Source of the DNA: Desulfosporosinus cupriresistens
Lineage (GTDB): Bacteria; Bacillota; Desulfitobacteriia; Desulfitobacteriales; Desulfitobacteriaceae
DNA length: 64,000 bases
Direction of reading: 5' to 3'
NCBI RefSeq assembly: GCF_001707885.1
Contig: NZ_MASS01000009.1
Span: 1 to 64,000, forward strand
Every line of letters begins with the position of its first letter. Positions within the stretch are counted from its first letter, which is position 1. A program made the position numbers and the translations under genes. Shown here piece by piece: positions 8,478 to 17,752 of the stretch. The notes under the pieces were generated by a model, which saw nothing but the letters and a program-made list of their open reading frames with translations, ran no database searches and was not told where the DNA came from.

Positions 8478-8732
8478 TGCTGTCCCTCCAATGTCAATTT
8501 GCTGTGTTATTATCTTGCCATATTTTATAATCAACTATTACACACATGATGTTGATCGCCCAAGGCAACTATTGAAAAGAGTGCAATTTAGTAGAATTTG
8601 GGTAATCAAATCGCGTGCAATCTGATCTACTAAGAATTTAAAGGTGTGAGCTAGTTTTCGTTATATCATGTACATATTTATGCTCCCTAATGTGCAAACT
8701 TTTTATAGTGACAATAAAGGGAGGACAGACTA

Positions 8733-10652
8733 ATGACGGAAACAATACTCGAAAAGACAGAAGGACGGGTAAGCTATCATGATTCTGTAGAAGAAATGTT
8801 AGTTCGAATTCGGGAAGATGGGATGTCTAACTCATTTGATCGATGGACTGAGCAGGAAAAAATTCGCTGTAAATTTTGTCTTCAAGGACTAACCTGCCAA
8901 CAGTGTGCCCAAGGACCTTGTCGAATTAGTGAGAAAGGCGGGCAGGATAAAGGGGTCTGTGGAATAGGTGCAGATGCTATGGCGATGAGAAAGCTCCTTC
9001 TGCAAAATATTATGGGAGCTGGTACATACAGTCATCATGCCTATGAAGCGTTTAGAACTTTACGAGCAACAGGAGAAGGGAAAACTCCGTTTAAAATTAC
9101 TGATGTCAATAAACTCAAATGGATGTGTGAAAAGCTTGGACTCGATACGAATCAGGATACTAACCAGATGGCCATACAATTAGCTGATCTCCTCAATGCG
9201 CAAATGAATATTGGATCTGATGAACCGAATCTGATGGTCGAAGCCTTTGCTCCGAAGAAACGAAAAAAAGTTTGGCAAGATCTCAATATCTATCCGGCCG
9301 GTGCCGTTCATGAAGAACAAAATTGTGTCGCTAGCTGCTTAACCAATGTTGACGGAGATTATGTTTCTTTAGCGCTCAAAGCTTTGCGCTTGGGGCTTTC
9401 TACAATCTATAATGCCCAAATCGGGCTGGAAATGACTCAAGACATCTTGTTTGGTACACCCACGCCTCACGAGGTCAATGTTGATTTAGGAATTATGGAT
9501 CCTGAGTATGTTAATATTGTGTTTAACGGTCACCAGCCATGGCCTGCTGTAGCAACTATTCAGATGGCCAAAATGGCCGAAGTTCAGGAACGGGCGAAAG
9601 CGGCTGGTGCTAAAGGATTAAGGGTGGTCGGTTCGATTGAAACCGGACAAGAATTGATCCAAAGATTTGGCATGGACGAAGTCTTTGTTGGTTTAATGGG
9701 GAACTGGCTTACCATCGAACCCCTGCTGGCAACTGGGACAGTGGATGTTTTAGCCATGGATGAAAACTGTTCGCCACCAGCCATCGATATGTATGCTGAG
9801 AAATATCAAATAACCTTGGTGAGCGTGAGCACAATTATCGGTGTCCCCGGTCTCCAGCATAAGATTCCCTATCAACCTGCTGAAACAAATGCGATGGCTG
9901 ATCAGCTCATTAACTTGAGTATCGAAAACTTTAAAAAACGTCATGGTAAGGTTACGCCTAAAGTTCCTAAAATAACGCAAAAAGCTATTGCGGGATTCTC
10001 CACCGAAGCCGTCCTAGGGGCACTAGGCAACAAACTAGATCCACTTGTTGATGTCATCACCGCCGGAAAGATAAAAGGTGTGGTAGCCTTAGTTAGTTGC
10101 TCGACAATAAGAAATGGTCCTCAGGATTGGAACACTGTGAATCTCGCTAAGGAACTTATCAAGAAGGATATTCTGGTAGTGGCCGCTGGATGCGGAAACC
10201 ATGCCTTAGAAGTGGCGGGCCTTTGTAACATGGATGCCGTCAAAATGGCAGGCAATGGCCTAGGAGAAATCTGCGGTGCCCTAAAAATACCCCCCGTTTT
10301 AAGTTTTGGTACTTGTACAGATACTGGGAGAATCTCGATGCTCGTCACAGCGTTGGCGGACCATCTGGATGTCGATGTTCCTCAATTACCGATCGCAGTG
10401 ACCGCACCCGAATGGATGGAGCAAAAAGCGACGATTGATGGAGTATTTGCTGTAGCATATGGGGCTTACACTCATTTATCACCGACCCCCTTTGTTACCG
10501 GGGCACCTCAACTTGTCAAATTATTAACGCAAGATGTGGAAGGCTTAACTGGAGGGAAGGTTGCCCTAGGAGATGATCCAGTCGAAGTTGCTAAGAACAT
10601 TGAAGCTCATATCCTTGCTAAGAGAAAAGGCTTAGGTTTGAGTGTTAATTAA
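8733..10652 (+). CDS. cooS: Anaerobic carbon monoxide dehydrogenase, catalytic subunit
   Basis: 639 residues, the usual CooS length. It oxidises CO to CO2 at a Ni-4Fe-4S C-cluster in a homodimer. The N-terminal cluster cysteines are C46, C49, C55, C58, C63 and C76. The catalytic-region lysine in 'WMEQK' is K565, matching the conserved CooS lysine. The C-cluster cysteines appear conserved within 'DENCSPP', 'SCSTIRNG', 'AAGCGNHAL' and 'FGTCTDTGRI', but several flanking motifs are unusual: 'SCSTIRNG' replaces the common GCNN(P/V)K, and 'YGAYTHLSPTP' replaces SG...HLG..P. It is therefore a divergent member. There is no CooC, CooF or acetyl-CoA synthase gene beside it, so its electron partner is unknown. 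A clear terminator follows. The nickel-related genes at 50-52 kb may serve it. Confidence 0.93.
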   Translation: MTETILEKTEGRVSYHDSVEEMLVRIREDGMSNSFDRWTEQEKIRCKFCLQGLTCQQCAQGPCRISEKGGQDKGVCGIGADAMAMRKLLLQNIMGAGTYSHHAYEAFRTLRATGEGKTPFKITDVNKLKWMCEKLGLDTNQDTNQMAIQLADLLNAQMNIGSDEPNLMVEAFAPKKRKKVWQDLNIYPAGAVHEEQNCVASCLTNVDGDYVSLALKALRLGLSTIYNAQIGLEMTQDILFGTPTPHEVNVDLGIMDPEYVNIVFNGHQPWPAVATIQMAKMAEVQERAKAAGAKGLRVVGSIETGQELIQRFGMDEVFVGLMGNWLTIEPLLATGTVDVLAMDENCSPPAIDMYAEKYQITLVSVSTIIGVPGLQHKIPYQPAETNAMADQLINLSIENFKKRHGKVTPKVPKITQKAIAGFSTEAVLGALGNKLDPLVDVITAGKIKGVVALVSCSTIRNGPQDWNTVNLAKELIKKDILVVAAGCGNHALEVAGLCNMDAVKMAGNGLGEICGALKIPPVLSFGTCTDTGRISMLVTALADHLDVDVPQLPIAVTAPEWMEQKATIDGVFAVAYGAYTHLSPTPFVTGAPQLVKLLTQDVEGLTGGKVALGDDPVEVAKNIEAHILAKRKGLGLSVN

Positions 10653-11045
10653 GCAGCAAGATAAACGGTTATGGAATTAAGCAAGTAATTAATTATTGAG
10701 CCCAAAAGATGGATAGATTAGCACGGCATTGATGATGGCTAAGGCTGTCGATACTTTATTGTATCGGCAGCTTTTTTAAGTAATAGTCAGAACTAGACCT
10801 CCATCCCGCTGCGCGGCACTACTGATGCTCTTCGCTAAACCACTTTTCGGGCATGAAAAGCTGTGCCGAAATTGCTCGAACAATCTAACAAAGAGGGTTC
10901 TAAATAAACTTCATACGGAAAATCGTTATGGAATATTTGACAAGTATATCCAGAGTCCTAGTTGAAAGAATAACGTAAATACTAGAAAGCTACCGACAGT
11001 ATTTATATCGGTAGCTTTCTAGTAGATTGATTTAAATCGATTAAA
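10653..11045. other. Intergenic region after cooS
   Basis: It holds the cooS terminator (10744-10777) and a perfect 15-bp stem hairpin at 10982-11022 (CTAGAAAGCTACCGA and its complement) just after the metA stop codon, which probably ends the metYA transcript from the other strand. No coding frame was recognised between them. Confidence 0.55.
10744..10777 (+). terminator. cooS terminator
   Basis: GCTGTCGATAC (10744-10754) pairs with GTATCGGCAGC (10761-10771), followed by six T. Confidence 0.85.
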
Positions 11046-11969
11046 TTAGCGTGCACCTAAATCATAGGGAGTCTCCTGATAAACGTAATAATTCAGCCAG
11101 TTTTGAAAGAGTAAGTTAGTATGGGAACGCCATTTGTGGACCGGCATTTGAGTAGGATCATCGTCAGGAAAATACCCTTTAGGGAGAGCAATGGAAACTC
11201 CTTTGGCGATGTCTCGGTCATATTCTTCTTTTAGAGTTAACGTATCATATTCCGAATGTCCAGTTACAAAGACTTGTCGGCCGTCTTTAGATACCACAAT
11301 ATAAATGCCTGCGTCATCGGACTCTGATAGAATCTCTAACTCTGGGTATTTTTCAAGGTCACTACGCTTGATTTCTGTATGACGCGAGTGGGGAACATAA
11401 AATTCGTCGTCAAAACCACGTAGGAGCTGCATGCCGTTTATACCGCGCTTATTAACATCGTGTTTAAAGATACCAAACATTTTCTCATCAAGTGGGTATT
11501 TGGGAATGCCATAATGGTGATACAGCCCGGCTTGGGCCCCCCAGCAAATGTGAAAAGTGGAGGTTACGTGGGTTTTTGTCCAGTCCATAATTTTTTGAGT
11601 TTCTTTCCAGTAGGTGACTTCTTCGAATTCGAGATGTTCTATCGGTGCACCAGTAATGATCATGCCATCAAACTTTTGTCCTTTAATGTCAGTGAAACTC
11701 TTATAAAAGGCATCCAGGTGTTCTTGAGCGGTATTTTTAGAAGAGTGACTTTCAATATGCAAGAGAACAATGTCGACTTGCAAGGGAGAATTTCCGAGCA
11801 GTCTCAAAAGCTGTGTTTCTGTTGTTTCTTTGCGGGGCATTAAATTGAGGATAACAATCCTTAAAGGGCGAATATCTTGGTGAAAGGCGCGTTCTTCACC
11901 CATCACAAAGATGTTTTCTCGACTTAATATATCCATAGCCGGTAAATGTTCGGGTATCTTAATTGGCAT
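11046..11969 (-). CDS. metA: Homoserine O-acetyltransferase (MetA/HTS family)
   Basis: 307 residues of the MetA family. The catalytic Cys is C142 in '[10 protein letters not shown]', and the His/Glu pair is H238 and E240 in 'TGHSEYD'. Residue 111 in '[13 protein letters not shown]' is Glu. In this family Glu-111 marks acetyl-CoA users and Gly-111 marks succinyl-CoA users, so acetylation of L-homoserine is predicted despite the common name homoserine O-succinyltransferase. This fits metY upstream on the same strand, which uses O-acetylhomoserine. The 322-base gap to metY contains hairpins and a dispersed repeat, so metA may also have its own leader. Confidence 0.92.
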   Translation of the reverse strand: MPIKIPEHLPAMDILSRENIFVMGEERAFHQDIRPLRIVILNLMPRKETTETQLLRLLGNSPLQVDIVLLHIESHSSKNTAQEHLDAFYKSFTDIKGQKFDGMIITGAPIEHLEFEEVTYWKETQKIMDWTKTHVTSTFHICWGAQAGLYHHYGIPKYPLDEKMFGIFKHDVNKRGINGMQLLRGFDDEFYVPHSRHTEIKRSDLEKYPELEILSESDDAGIYIVVSKDGRQVFVTGHSEYDTLTLKEEYDRDIAKGVSIALPKGYFPDDDPTQMPVHKWRSHTNLLFQNWLNYYVYQETPYDLGAR

Positions 11970-12291
11970 ATATTTAACCCCTTTTTCGAGGTGCGAGGCA
12001 CGATGTACAAGCTGGAAAAATTTAAGATCAAAAGATTGTACATCGATAGTCGACCATAATTTCGTCGCTGGATTTTTTATACTATCAGAAAGTATAAACT
12101 TTCGTTATATACTTTCTAAGCATAAGTGCAACTAAGGCAGCTGCCTTCGTCGAGGCTAACAAGAAGGCTAATACGTGCGAAGACAGTGTCTTCGCGGGCG
12201 CCAGCCAAGTTTTCTTTATACCTATAACTAGTCCATGGGTGACGAGTGCTGATCTGGCGATATCCCTGATGAACTTAAGTTTTTACGCTGC
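11970..12291. repeat. metY-metA spacer with inverted repeats and a dispersed repeat
   Basis: Three palindromes are visible. One is 12001-12010 with 12036-12045 (CGATGTACAA / TTGTACATCG). Another is 12087-12096 with 12108-12117 (AGAAAGTATA / TATACTTTCT). The third is GCGAAGAC...GTCTTCGC near 12177-12195. A 23-base segment at 12197-12219 recurs with one mismatch at 20273-20295, where it is also flanked by palindromic sequence, suggesting a REP-like dispersed element. No gene is seen. Confidence 0.6.
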
Positions 12292-13605
<1,314 letters not shown>

Positions 13606-13615
13606 CTATTTTGTA

Positions 13616-13650
13616 AATAAAAAACGACCACTTCAAGAGAAGCGGCCGTT
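13616..13650 (-). terminator. Riboswitch-controlled terminator ahead of metY
   Basis: On the minus strand AACGGCCGCTTC pairs with GAAGTGGTCGTT, followed by TTTTTT. It sits between the SAM aptamer and the metY ribosome binding site, as expected for the expression platform. Confidence 0.85.
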
Positions 13651-13666
13651 ATATATTTAACACGCT

Positions 13667-13772
13667 ACTCTCATCTTTCAGAACTATGTTCTGTAGGATT
13701 TAGCACCTTATAGCTTACGCTATCGGTTGCCGGGCATCATTGGGCCAGTCCCTCCGCCACTCTTGATAAGAG
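13667..13772 (-). promoter_or_regulatory. SAM-I (S-box) riboswitch
   Basis: On the minus strand the order is CTCTTATCAAGAGTGGCGGA, then GGGACTGGCCC, ATGATGCCCGGCAACC, GGTGCTAAATCC, and closing GATGAGAG. This is the classic S-box core, including the kink-turn and P4 elements. It controls metY-metA by transcription termination when S-adenosylmethionine is bound. Confidence 0.95.
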
Positions 13773-13915
13773 AAATTTAATATTTAATTGTATGTGTAGG
13801 TTACAGCTACTATAAAACAAATTAGCATCAGTGTCAATATTCAACGAAGGTAATTTCTGTGGAAAATATTTGAATGAGTTCAGTTATCTTAAGCTGGAGC
13901 TTAGACCCTGTTAAT

Positions 13916-14245
13916 TTAGGTTGCCTTATGTACCTCGACGGAAACAGTGTACACCAATCCTTTAGGGACCATTTTAGATACTTCAGCAACGATGGAATTG
14001 ATTTTTTCCTCCGTATCAACAATCTCCAAAATGATGGGCAAGTCGGATGACAACTCTAATAGCCGTGCACTATGTAACACTTTATCCTGTCCGTATCCCT
14101 CAATTCCCCTGTATACAGTGACCCCGATGATCCCTTGTTCTTTCAGCCAATGGACTAGATATTGGTATAACGGCTTGTTCATAAAACGTTCTTTTTCACC
14201 AACGTAAACTTTCAGTAATTTTGCTTTTTCGGCCATACTCTTCAT
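13916..14245 (-). CDS. DUF190-family protein paired with FluC
   Basis: 109 residues. The DUF190 pattern is 'LLKVYVGEKERFMNKPLYQYLV', 'GVTVYRGIEGYG', 'DLPIILEIVDTEEKI'. The family has a PII-like ferredoxin fold and is often encoded beside fluoride channels; its exact role is unproven. It lies 25 bases after fluC on the same strand, with GGAGG 8 bases from ATG 14245. Co-transcription with fluC is likely. Confidence 0.85.
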   Translation of the reverse strand: MKSMAEKAKLLKVYVGEKERFMNKPLYQYLVHWLKEQGIIGVTVYRGIEGYGQDKVLHSARLLELSSDLPIILEIVDTEEKINSIVAEVSKMVPKGLVYTVSVEVHKAT

Positions 14246-14270
14246 AGTTTGTGCCTCCCTTCAGATCTGC

Positions 14271-14645
14271 TTACAGTACTCGGGCCAAGCCAACTCCTAA
14301 GGCTACACCTGTGAAACCAACGACAATGCTCAGTAAGGTATATAATCCTGCCGTGAAAAAACTCCCACCTTCAAGTAAGGAAATTACCTCGAAACCAAAT
14401 GTGGAGAACGTTGTGAAAGCACCCAAAAAGCCGACGCCAATTCCTAAACGCCAGAGGGGGCTGATGGTTAAGCGTTCAATAAATAATACATTTAAGAACC
14501 CCAAGAGAAACGCTCCGCTAACATTTATAAGAAAAGTATGTAAAGGAAATCCCTGGTTCCATTTATTAGAAATCCATATCCCAAGGCTATAGCGAGAAAG
14601 GGCTCCAAGTGCACCTCCTAGAGCAATCACTAGCATGTTTTGCAT
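14271..14645 (-). CDS. crcB: Fluoride channel FluC/CrcB
   Basis: 124 residues from ATG 14645, 9 bases after GAGG; a TTG at 14654 is also in frame. Four membrane segments are visible, with the family signatures 'GGALGALSRY' near 12-21, 'NVSGAFLLGF' and 'GFLGAFTTFSTF' near 72-83. It is a dual-topology dimer that lets fluoride out of the cell. No fluoride riboswitch could be recognised upstream. A single DUF190 gene follows, the usual partner. Confidence 0.93.
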   Translation of the reverse strand: MQNMLVIALGGALGALSRYSLGIWISNKWNQGFPLHTFLINVSGAFLLGFLNVLFIERLTISPLWRLGIGVGFLGAFTTFSTFGFEVISLLEGGSFFTAGLYTLLSIVVGFTGVALGVGLARVL

Positions 14646-14819
14646 TAATTTCAACCTCGTAATTCATAAAGTTTGTAGGATTAAGAAAAATCAAAATCCA
14701 AAGATGGTGTGAGTAAAAGCGATGAATTGCATTTATCTCTATCATAATCTATAAAATAAATGAAAACAACCATGGGAGAAAATCACTGGACCGAGGAGGA
14801 AGCATAGAATTTATCGTAG

Positions 14820-14890
14820 AAATTTTAAAACTAATATTATAATTTTGTCATAATAACATATTGACATATATAGATATGAGAGTATGATAA
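14820..14890 (+). promoter_or_regulatory. AT-rich operator/promoter region of the arsR-permease unit
   Basis: The stretch contains AATATTATAATTTTG and GATAATATATAG in front of the ArsR gene. Similar TATTATAATATT-type palindromes precede most genes up to 29.1 kb, consistent with an autoregulating ArsR-family repressor site. This is a visual match and the exact half-sites are not defined. Confidence 0.45.
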
Positions 14891-14953
14891 TATATAGAAA
14901 TTATTTGGAACTGCTGAGCAAGAGTAACATTGTACTTAAAGGAGATGAGTAAT

Positions 14954-15244
14954 GTGCCCCAGGAGTTGCCGACGATTAGGCGTCTTTTAGGTATTGATGA
15001 AAGCGGAATTCGCCAGGAAGCTAAGCGCTATAAGGCCTTGGGGGACGAAACACGCCTTAAAATGTTTCGAGTCTTAGAAAAAGGGGAGCGATGTGTCTGC
15101 GAAATGATGGATCTCTTTCAAATGAACCAATCTGCAGCTTCTCATCATCTTAAAATTTTGGAAAATGCAGGGTTGGTGGAGGGACGTCGGGTGGGTAAAT
15201 TCGTCTATTATTGTGTGCCAAAAGTAAGGACGGAAGAATATTGA
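14954..15244 (+). CDS. ArsR/SmtB-family repressor with CxC metal/thiol motif
   Basis: 97 residues from GTG 14954, which is 9 bases after AAAGGAG; the upstream TTG 14930 would overlap that site. It has a winged helix: 'YKALGDETRLKMFRVLEKGERCVCEMMDLF', then 'NQSAASHHLKILENAGLVEGRR'. The CVC pair in helix alpha-3 is the inducer site of arsenite/antimonite-type ArsR proteins. It lies 36 bases before a permease gene, which is its likely target. Confidence 0.85.
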   Translation: MPQELPTIRRLLGIDESGIRQEAKRYKALGDETRLKMFRVLEKGERCVCEMMDLFQMNQSAASHHLKILENAGLVEGRRVGKFVYYCVPKVRTEEY

Positions 15245-15280
15245 CAAAGAATAAGGGAGAGAAAGGATTGATAATTCATT

Positions 15281-16231
15281 ATGCTTCAAGCTTTTGCAGA
15301 CTATGTAGCGTACACTTTGTTTGGGCTTCTGCCAAACAGCCGTTTAGGTGCTGCCGTTGACTTTTTTATCTATGACACTATTAAAATCTTTCTAATGCTA
15401 GCTTTAATTATCTTTTTGGTTTCACTAATCCGCAGTTTTTTTCCACCGGAACGAACTAAGAAGATTTTAAGCCATAAACGAGAATTTATCGGCAATATTC
15501 TGGCAGCCTTGTTGGGGATTGTGACCCCATTTTGTTCCTGCTCTGCAGTGCCGGTCTTTATTGGTTTTGTGGAATCTGGGGTGCCTCTTGGGGTTACATT
15601 TTCCTTCCTCATCTCTTCACCAATGGTGAACGAGGTGGCTCTGATCATGCTTTGGGGAATGTTTGGCTGGCAGATTGCAGCGATCTACATTACCACTGGG
15701 ATTACCGTCGCCATTGTCGGCGGACTGGTTATCGGGAAACTTAAATTGGAACATCTAGTGGAAGAGTATGTTTACAATATTAAAATGGGCGAAACTGAAT
15801 TGGAAGCCTTAACCTGGAAGGAAAGAGTAGAGTATGCCTGGGAATACGTTAGAGATATTTTGAAAAAAGTTTGGCCGTATGTCATTATTGGGATAGCTAT
15901 TGGAGGATTTATGCATGGCTATGCACCAGCTGATTTTCTGGTAAAGTATGCCGGAAAGGATAACCTGTTTGCTGTTCCGTTAGCAGTGTTGATCGGAGTG
16001 CCTCTCTATTCTAATGCGGCAGGGATCATTCCCATAGTTCATGTGCTGATGGAAAAAGGGATGGCTTTAGGAACAGTACTTGCCTTCATGATGGCTGTGA
16101 CCGCTTTAAGTCTACCGGAGATGATTATTCTACGTAAAGTTTTAAAACCCAAATTGCTCGGCATTTTCATAGGAATCATGTCGGTGGCCATTATTTTCGT
16201 AGGATATTTGTTCAATTGGATATTTGTTTAG
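15281..16231 (+). CDS. Permease, UPF0718/ArsP-like
   Basis: 316 residues with about eight membrane segments in two halves. The family signature is 'VTPFCSCSAVPVFIGF' near residue 85-100, followed by 'LISSPMVNEVAL', and in the second half 'GVPLYSNAAGIIPI'. Members include ArsP, which exports organoarsenicals; other substrates are unproven. The paired Cys in FCSCS are a hallmark. Placement directly after a CVC-type ArsR regulator suggests metalloid or thiol-linked efflux. The neighbouring genes at 21010 and 21486 look like a split version of a related permease. Confidence 0.85.
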   Translation: MLQAFADYVAYTLFGLLPNSRLGAAVDFFIYDTIKIFLMLALIIFLVSLIRSFFPPERTKKILSHKREFIGNILAALLGIVTPFCSCSAVPVFIGFVESGVPLGVTFSFLISSPMVNEVALIMLWGMFGWQIAAIYITTGITVAIVGGLVIGKLKLEHLVEEYVYNIKMGETELEALTWKERVEYAWEYVRDILKKVWPYVIIGIAIGGFMHGYAPADFLVKYAGKDNLFAVPLAVLIGVPLYSNAAGIIPIVHVLMEKGMALGTVLAFMMAVTALSLPEMIILRKVLKPKLLGIFIGIMSVAIIFVGYLFNWIFV

Positions 16232-16357
16232 CTCCTGTGGCGCGATCGGTGATACCAAAGGCCTAACTATGCGTCAAGATAATCAAAGAGTAGAAGGGGA
16301 AAAGGTTCGGTCGGGGATATGTTTGAGATCTTCAAATAAGCGGGTATTTTACTAAGA

Positions 16358-16480
16358 AAAGCTTCTGCCGGTTTTTAACAGGGTGGGGGCTTACTTTTTT
16401 TATAAAATAGCATTGTAATTAATATATAACAATATTATGATTAATCAATAATTACCTTACTATGATAGGTGACCTAGGAG
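16358..16480 (+). promoter_or_regulatory. Terminator-like hairpin and AT-rich promoter/operator, duplicated at 23.4 kb
   Basis: A hairpin of AAGCTTCTGCCGG-type sequence at 16358-16393 is followed by 'attgtaattaatatat..aatattatgattaat' up to 16480. The AT-rich part is nearly repeated at 23420-23480 ahead of the cysteine desulfurase, so both were copied with their gene cassette. Confidence 0.5.
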
Positions 16481-16513
16481 CGGTTAAAGGCTGAAGAAGG
16501 AGGAGGAAAAGTT

Positions 16514-16849
16514 ATGATTGAAATTCATGTGTTTGGCATCCGGGATGAGGCGCCAGCAGGTATGGGTATGTGCAGTTGCGGCGGTGCTTGTGGTTCGAGT
16601 TCTGAAAAAACCATGGGAGAAATGTACGAAGAATTAGAAGGATTTCTAATAAATAGTGATTTGGGTGCCGAGGTACAGGTGCGATTTCTTGATGTATTAG
16701 ACGATGACTTGAGTGGCCATGACACAGCCCACACGATGTTCAAAAACGGGTTTGCTTTGCCTTTGGTAGCCATAAAGGGAGTTGTTCGTTTTTATGGCGG
16801 TATTAGCCAAACCATGGTGTATGACGAAGTTAAAAAACTGATGGTCTGA
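16514..16849 (+). CDS. Small Cys-rich protein with YuzD/thioredoxin-like C-terminus
   Basis: 111 residues. A Gly/Cys-rich patch 'MCSCGGACGSS' lies at residues 19-29. The C-terminal half, 'VRFLDVLDDDL...HTMFKNGFALPLVAIKGVV', follows the pattern of YuzD (DUF1462, thioredoxin-like fold; 'FYPLVVINGE'). A role in thiol or sulfur handling is inference. GGAGGAGG precedes ATG 16514. Its promoter region is shared with the cysteine desulfurase cassette at 23.4-24.9 kb. Confidence 0.55.
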   Translation: MIEIHVFGIRDEAPAGMGMCSCGGACGSSSEKTMGEMYEELEGFLINSDLGAEVQVRFLDVLDDDLSGHDTAHTMFKNGFALPLVAIKGVVRFYGGISQTMVYDEVKKLMV

Positions 16850-16861
16850 TCATTGAAAAGC

Positions 16862-16929
16862 TTTACGAGCGAGGAAGAGATTGAAACGGCTCTGCAGGCA
16901 GTAAGAAGGTCCCGAGGAGATGGGCTAAC
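16862..16929 (+). pseudogene. 3' remnant of a cysteine desulfurase gene
   Basis: This segment closely matches the last 70 bases of the intact cysteine desulfurase (24710-24777), including 'gaggaagagattgaaacggctctgca' and the end 'gagatgggctaac', but has no frame upstream. The gene was evidently deleted from this copy of the cassette. Confidence 0.75.
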
Positions 16930-16932
16930 CAA

Positions 16933-16976
16933 GCAACAGGGGCATTTGTACTGAAACGTACAGATGCCGCTGTTGC
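16933..16976 (+). terminator. Long hairpin, one of three copies
   Basis: A 19-base arm beginning GCAACAGGGGCATTTG pairs with its near complement. Similar hairpins lie at 25052-25093 and, degraded, at 24812-24846. All follow desulfurase-derived sequence. Confidence 0.6.
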
Positions 16977-17119
16977 TTTACTCATGTTCGCCACAGCTGC
17001 ATTTGATAATCCCGTCTTTTATCATCTCTTCCAGTTCGTTAGGAAAATATATGGCCTTCCCCCCTTACTCCATTTCAATTGATAAATCTGCAGCAGTTAG
17101 GCAAGTATGTGAACAACAA

Positions 17120-17359
17120 CTACATCCGCAGCCCATGGTTTATACTAATTTTCATTCTTCGCTCTTTAAATTGTTCTTCTACTAAAAACAAGTGTTGCAC
17201 GGGAGGCAGGGGTTCGCCATCCTCCTCTACGACTGTTTTAATGTAATATGCGCAGTCAGTTTTGTCCTCTTGTGAATTGCTCAGGGTTTTGTACTTGAAA
17301 CAGCTTATGAGGCCGTTATTGTCCGCTATACCTAGACCACAGTTACCACATGTTTTCAT
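17120..17359 (-). CDS. Small CxxC protein, unrecognised
   Basis: 79 residues from the ATG at 17359, which is 9 bases after AGGAGG. The N-terminus 'MKTCGNCGLGIADNNGLISC' has a CxxC plus further Cys (C19, and one near 36), suggesting a zinc or Fe-S site. The rest is charged with no membrane segment. The family is not recognised. The C-terminal part recurs, broken, at 24870-24946, so it belonged to the cassette duplicated with the cysteine desulfurase. Confidence 0.7.
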   Translation of the reverse strand: MKTCGNCGLGIADNNGLISCFKYKTLSNSQEDKTDCAYYIKTVVEEDGEPLPPVQHLFLVEEQFKERRMKISINHGLRM

Positions 17360-17752
17360 GTTATACATCCTCCTTTTAGTTCTCCTCAGAGGGATAATAA
17401 AACTCACACATTGTTAATGATGAATTGAATTATTTTATCTGTTAGAAAACCCCTTTCAATGAATATTTTTTACTAAAGAGGATTTTATTTCCTCAAATAG
17501 TCTTAATGATCTTTTGTAGGTGTGATGTTATGATCAACTCGGACCTTTTATAAAATTGTCAGAATATAATAAAATTATTATATTATAGAATTGTGATAAA
17601 GTATACAAATGTACATGAAAAAAATTATAAAGGAAAAGTATACTGCCTAGGTAATTGACCTTGATCGTTAGAGATATGCAGTACAAGAGAGAGTTAAGTT
17701 GGAGAGCTAATATTATATCATTTAGCTTAGAGCGGAGAGGGGATGTACAAAA
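17360..17752. promoter_or_regulatory. AT-rich promoter/operator region before the radical SAM gene
   Basis: 'aatataataaaattattatattatag' at about 17562-17587 is an AT palindrome of the kind repeated across this island. No other coding sequence is seen in the gap. Confidence 0.4.

Noticed and set aside
14655..14930. Fluoride riboswitch before crcB
   Set aside because: I looked for the conserved crcB aptamer core on the minus strand and could not find it.
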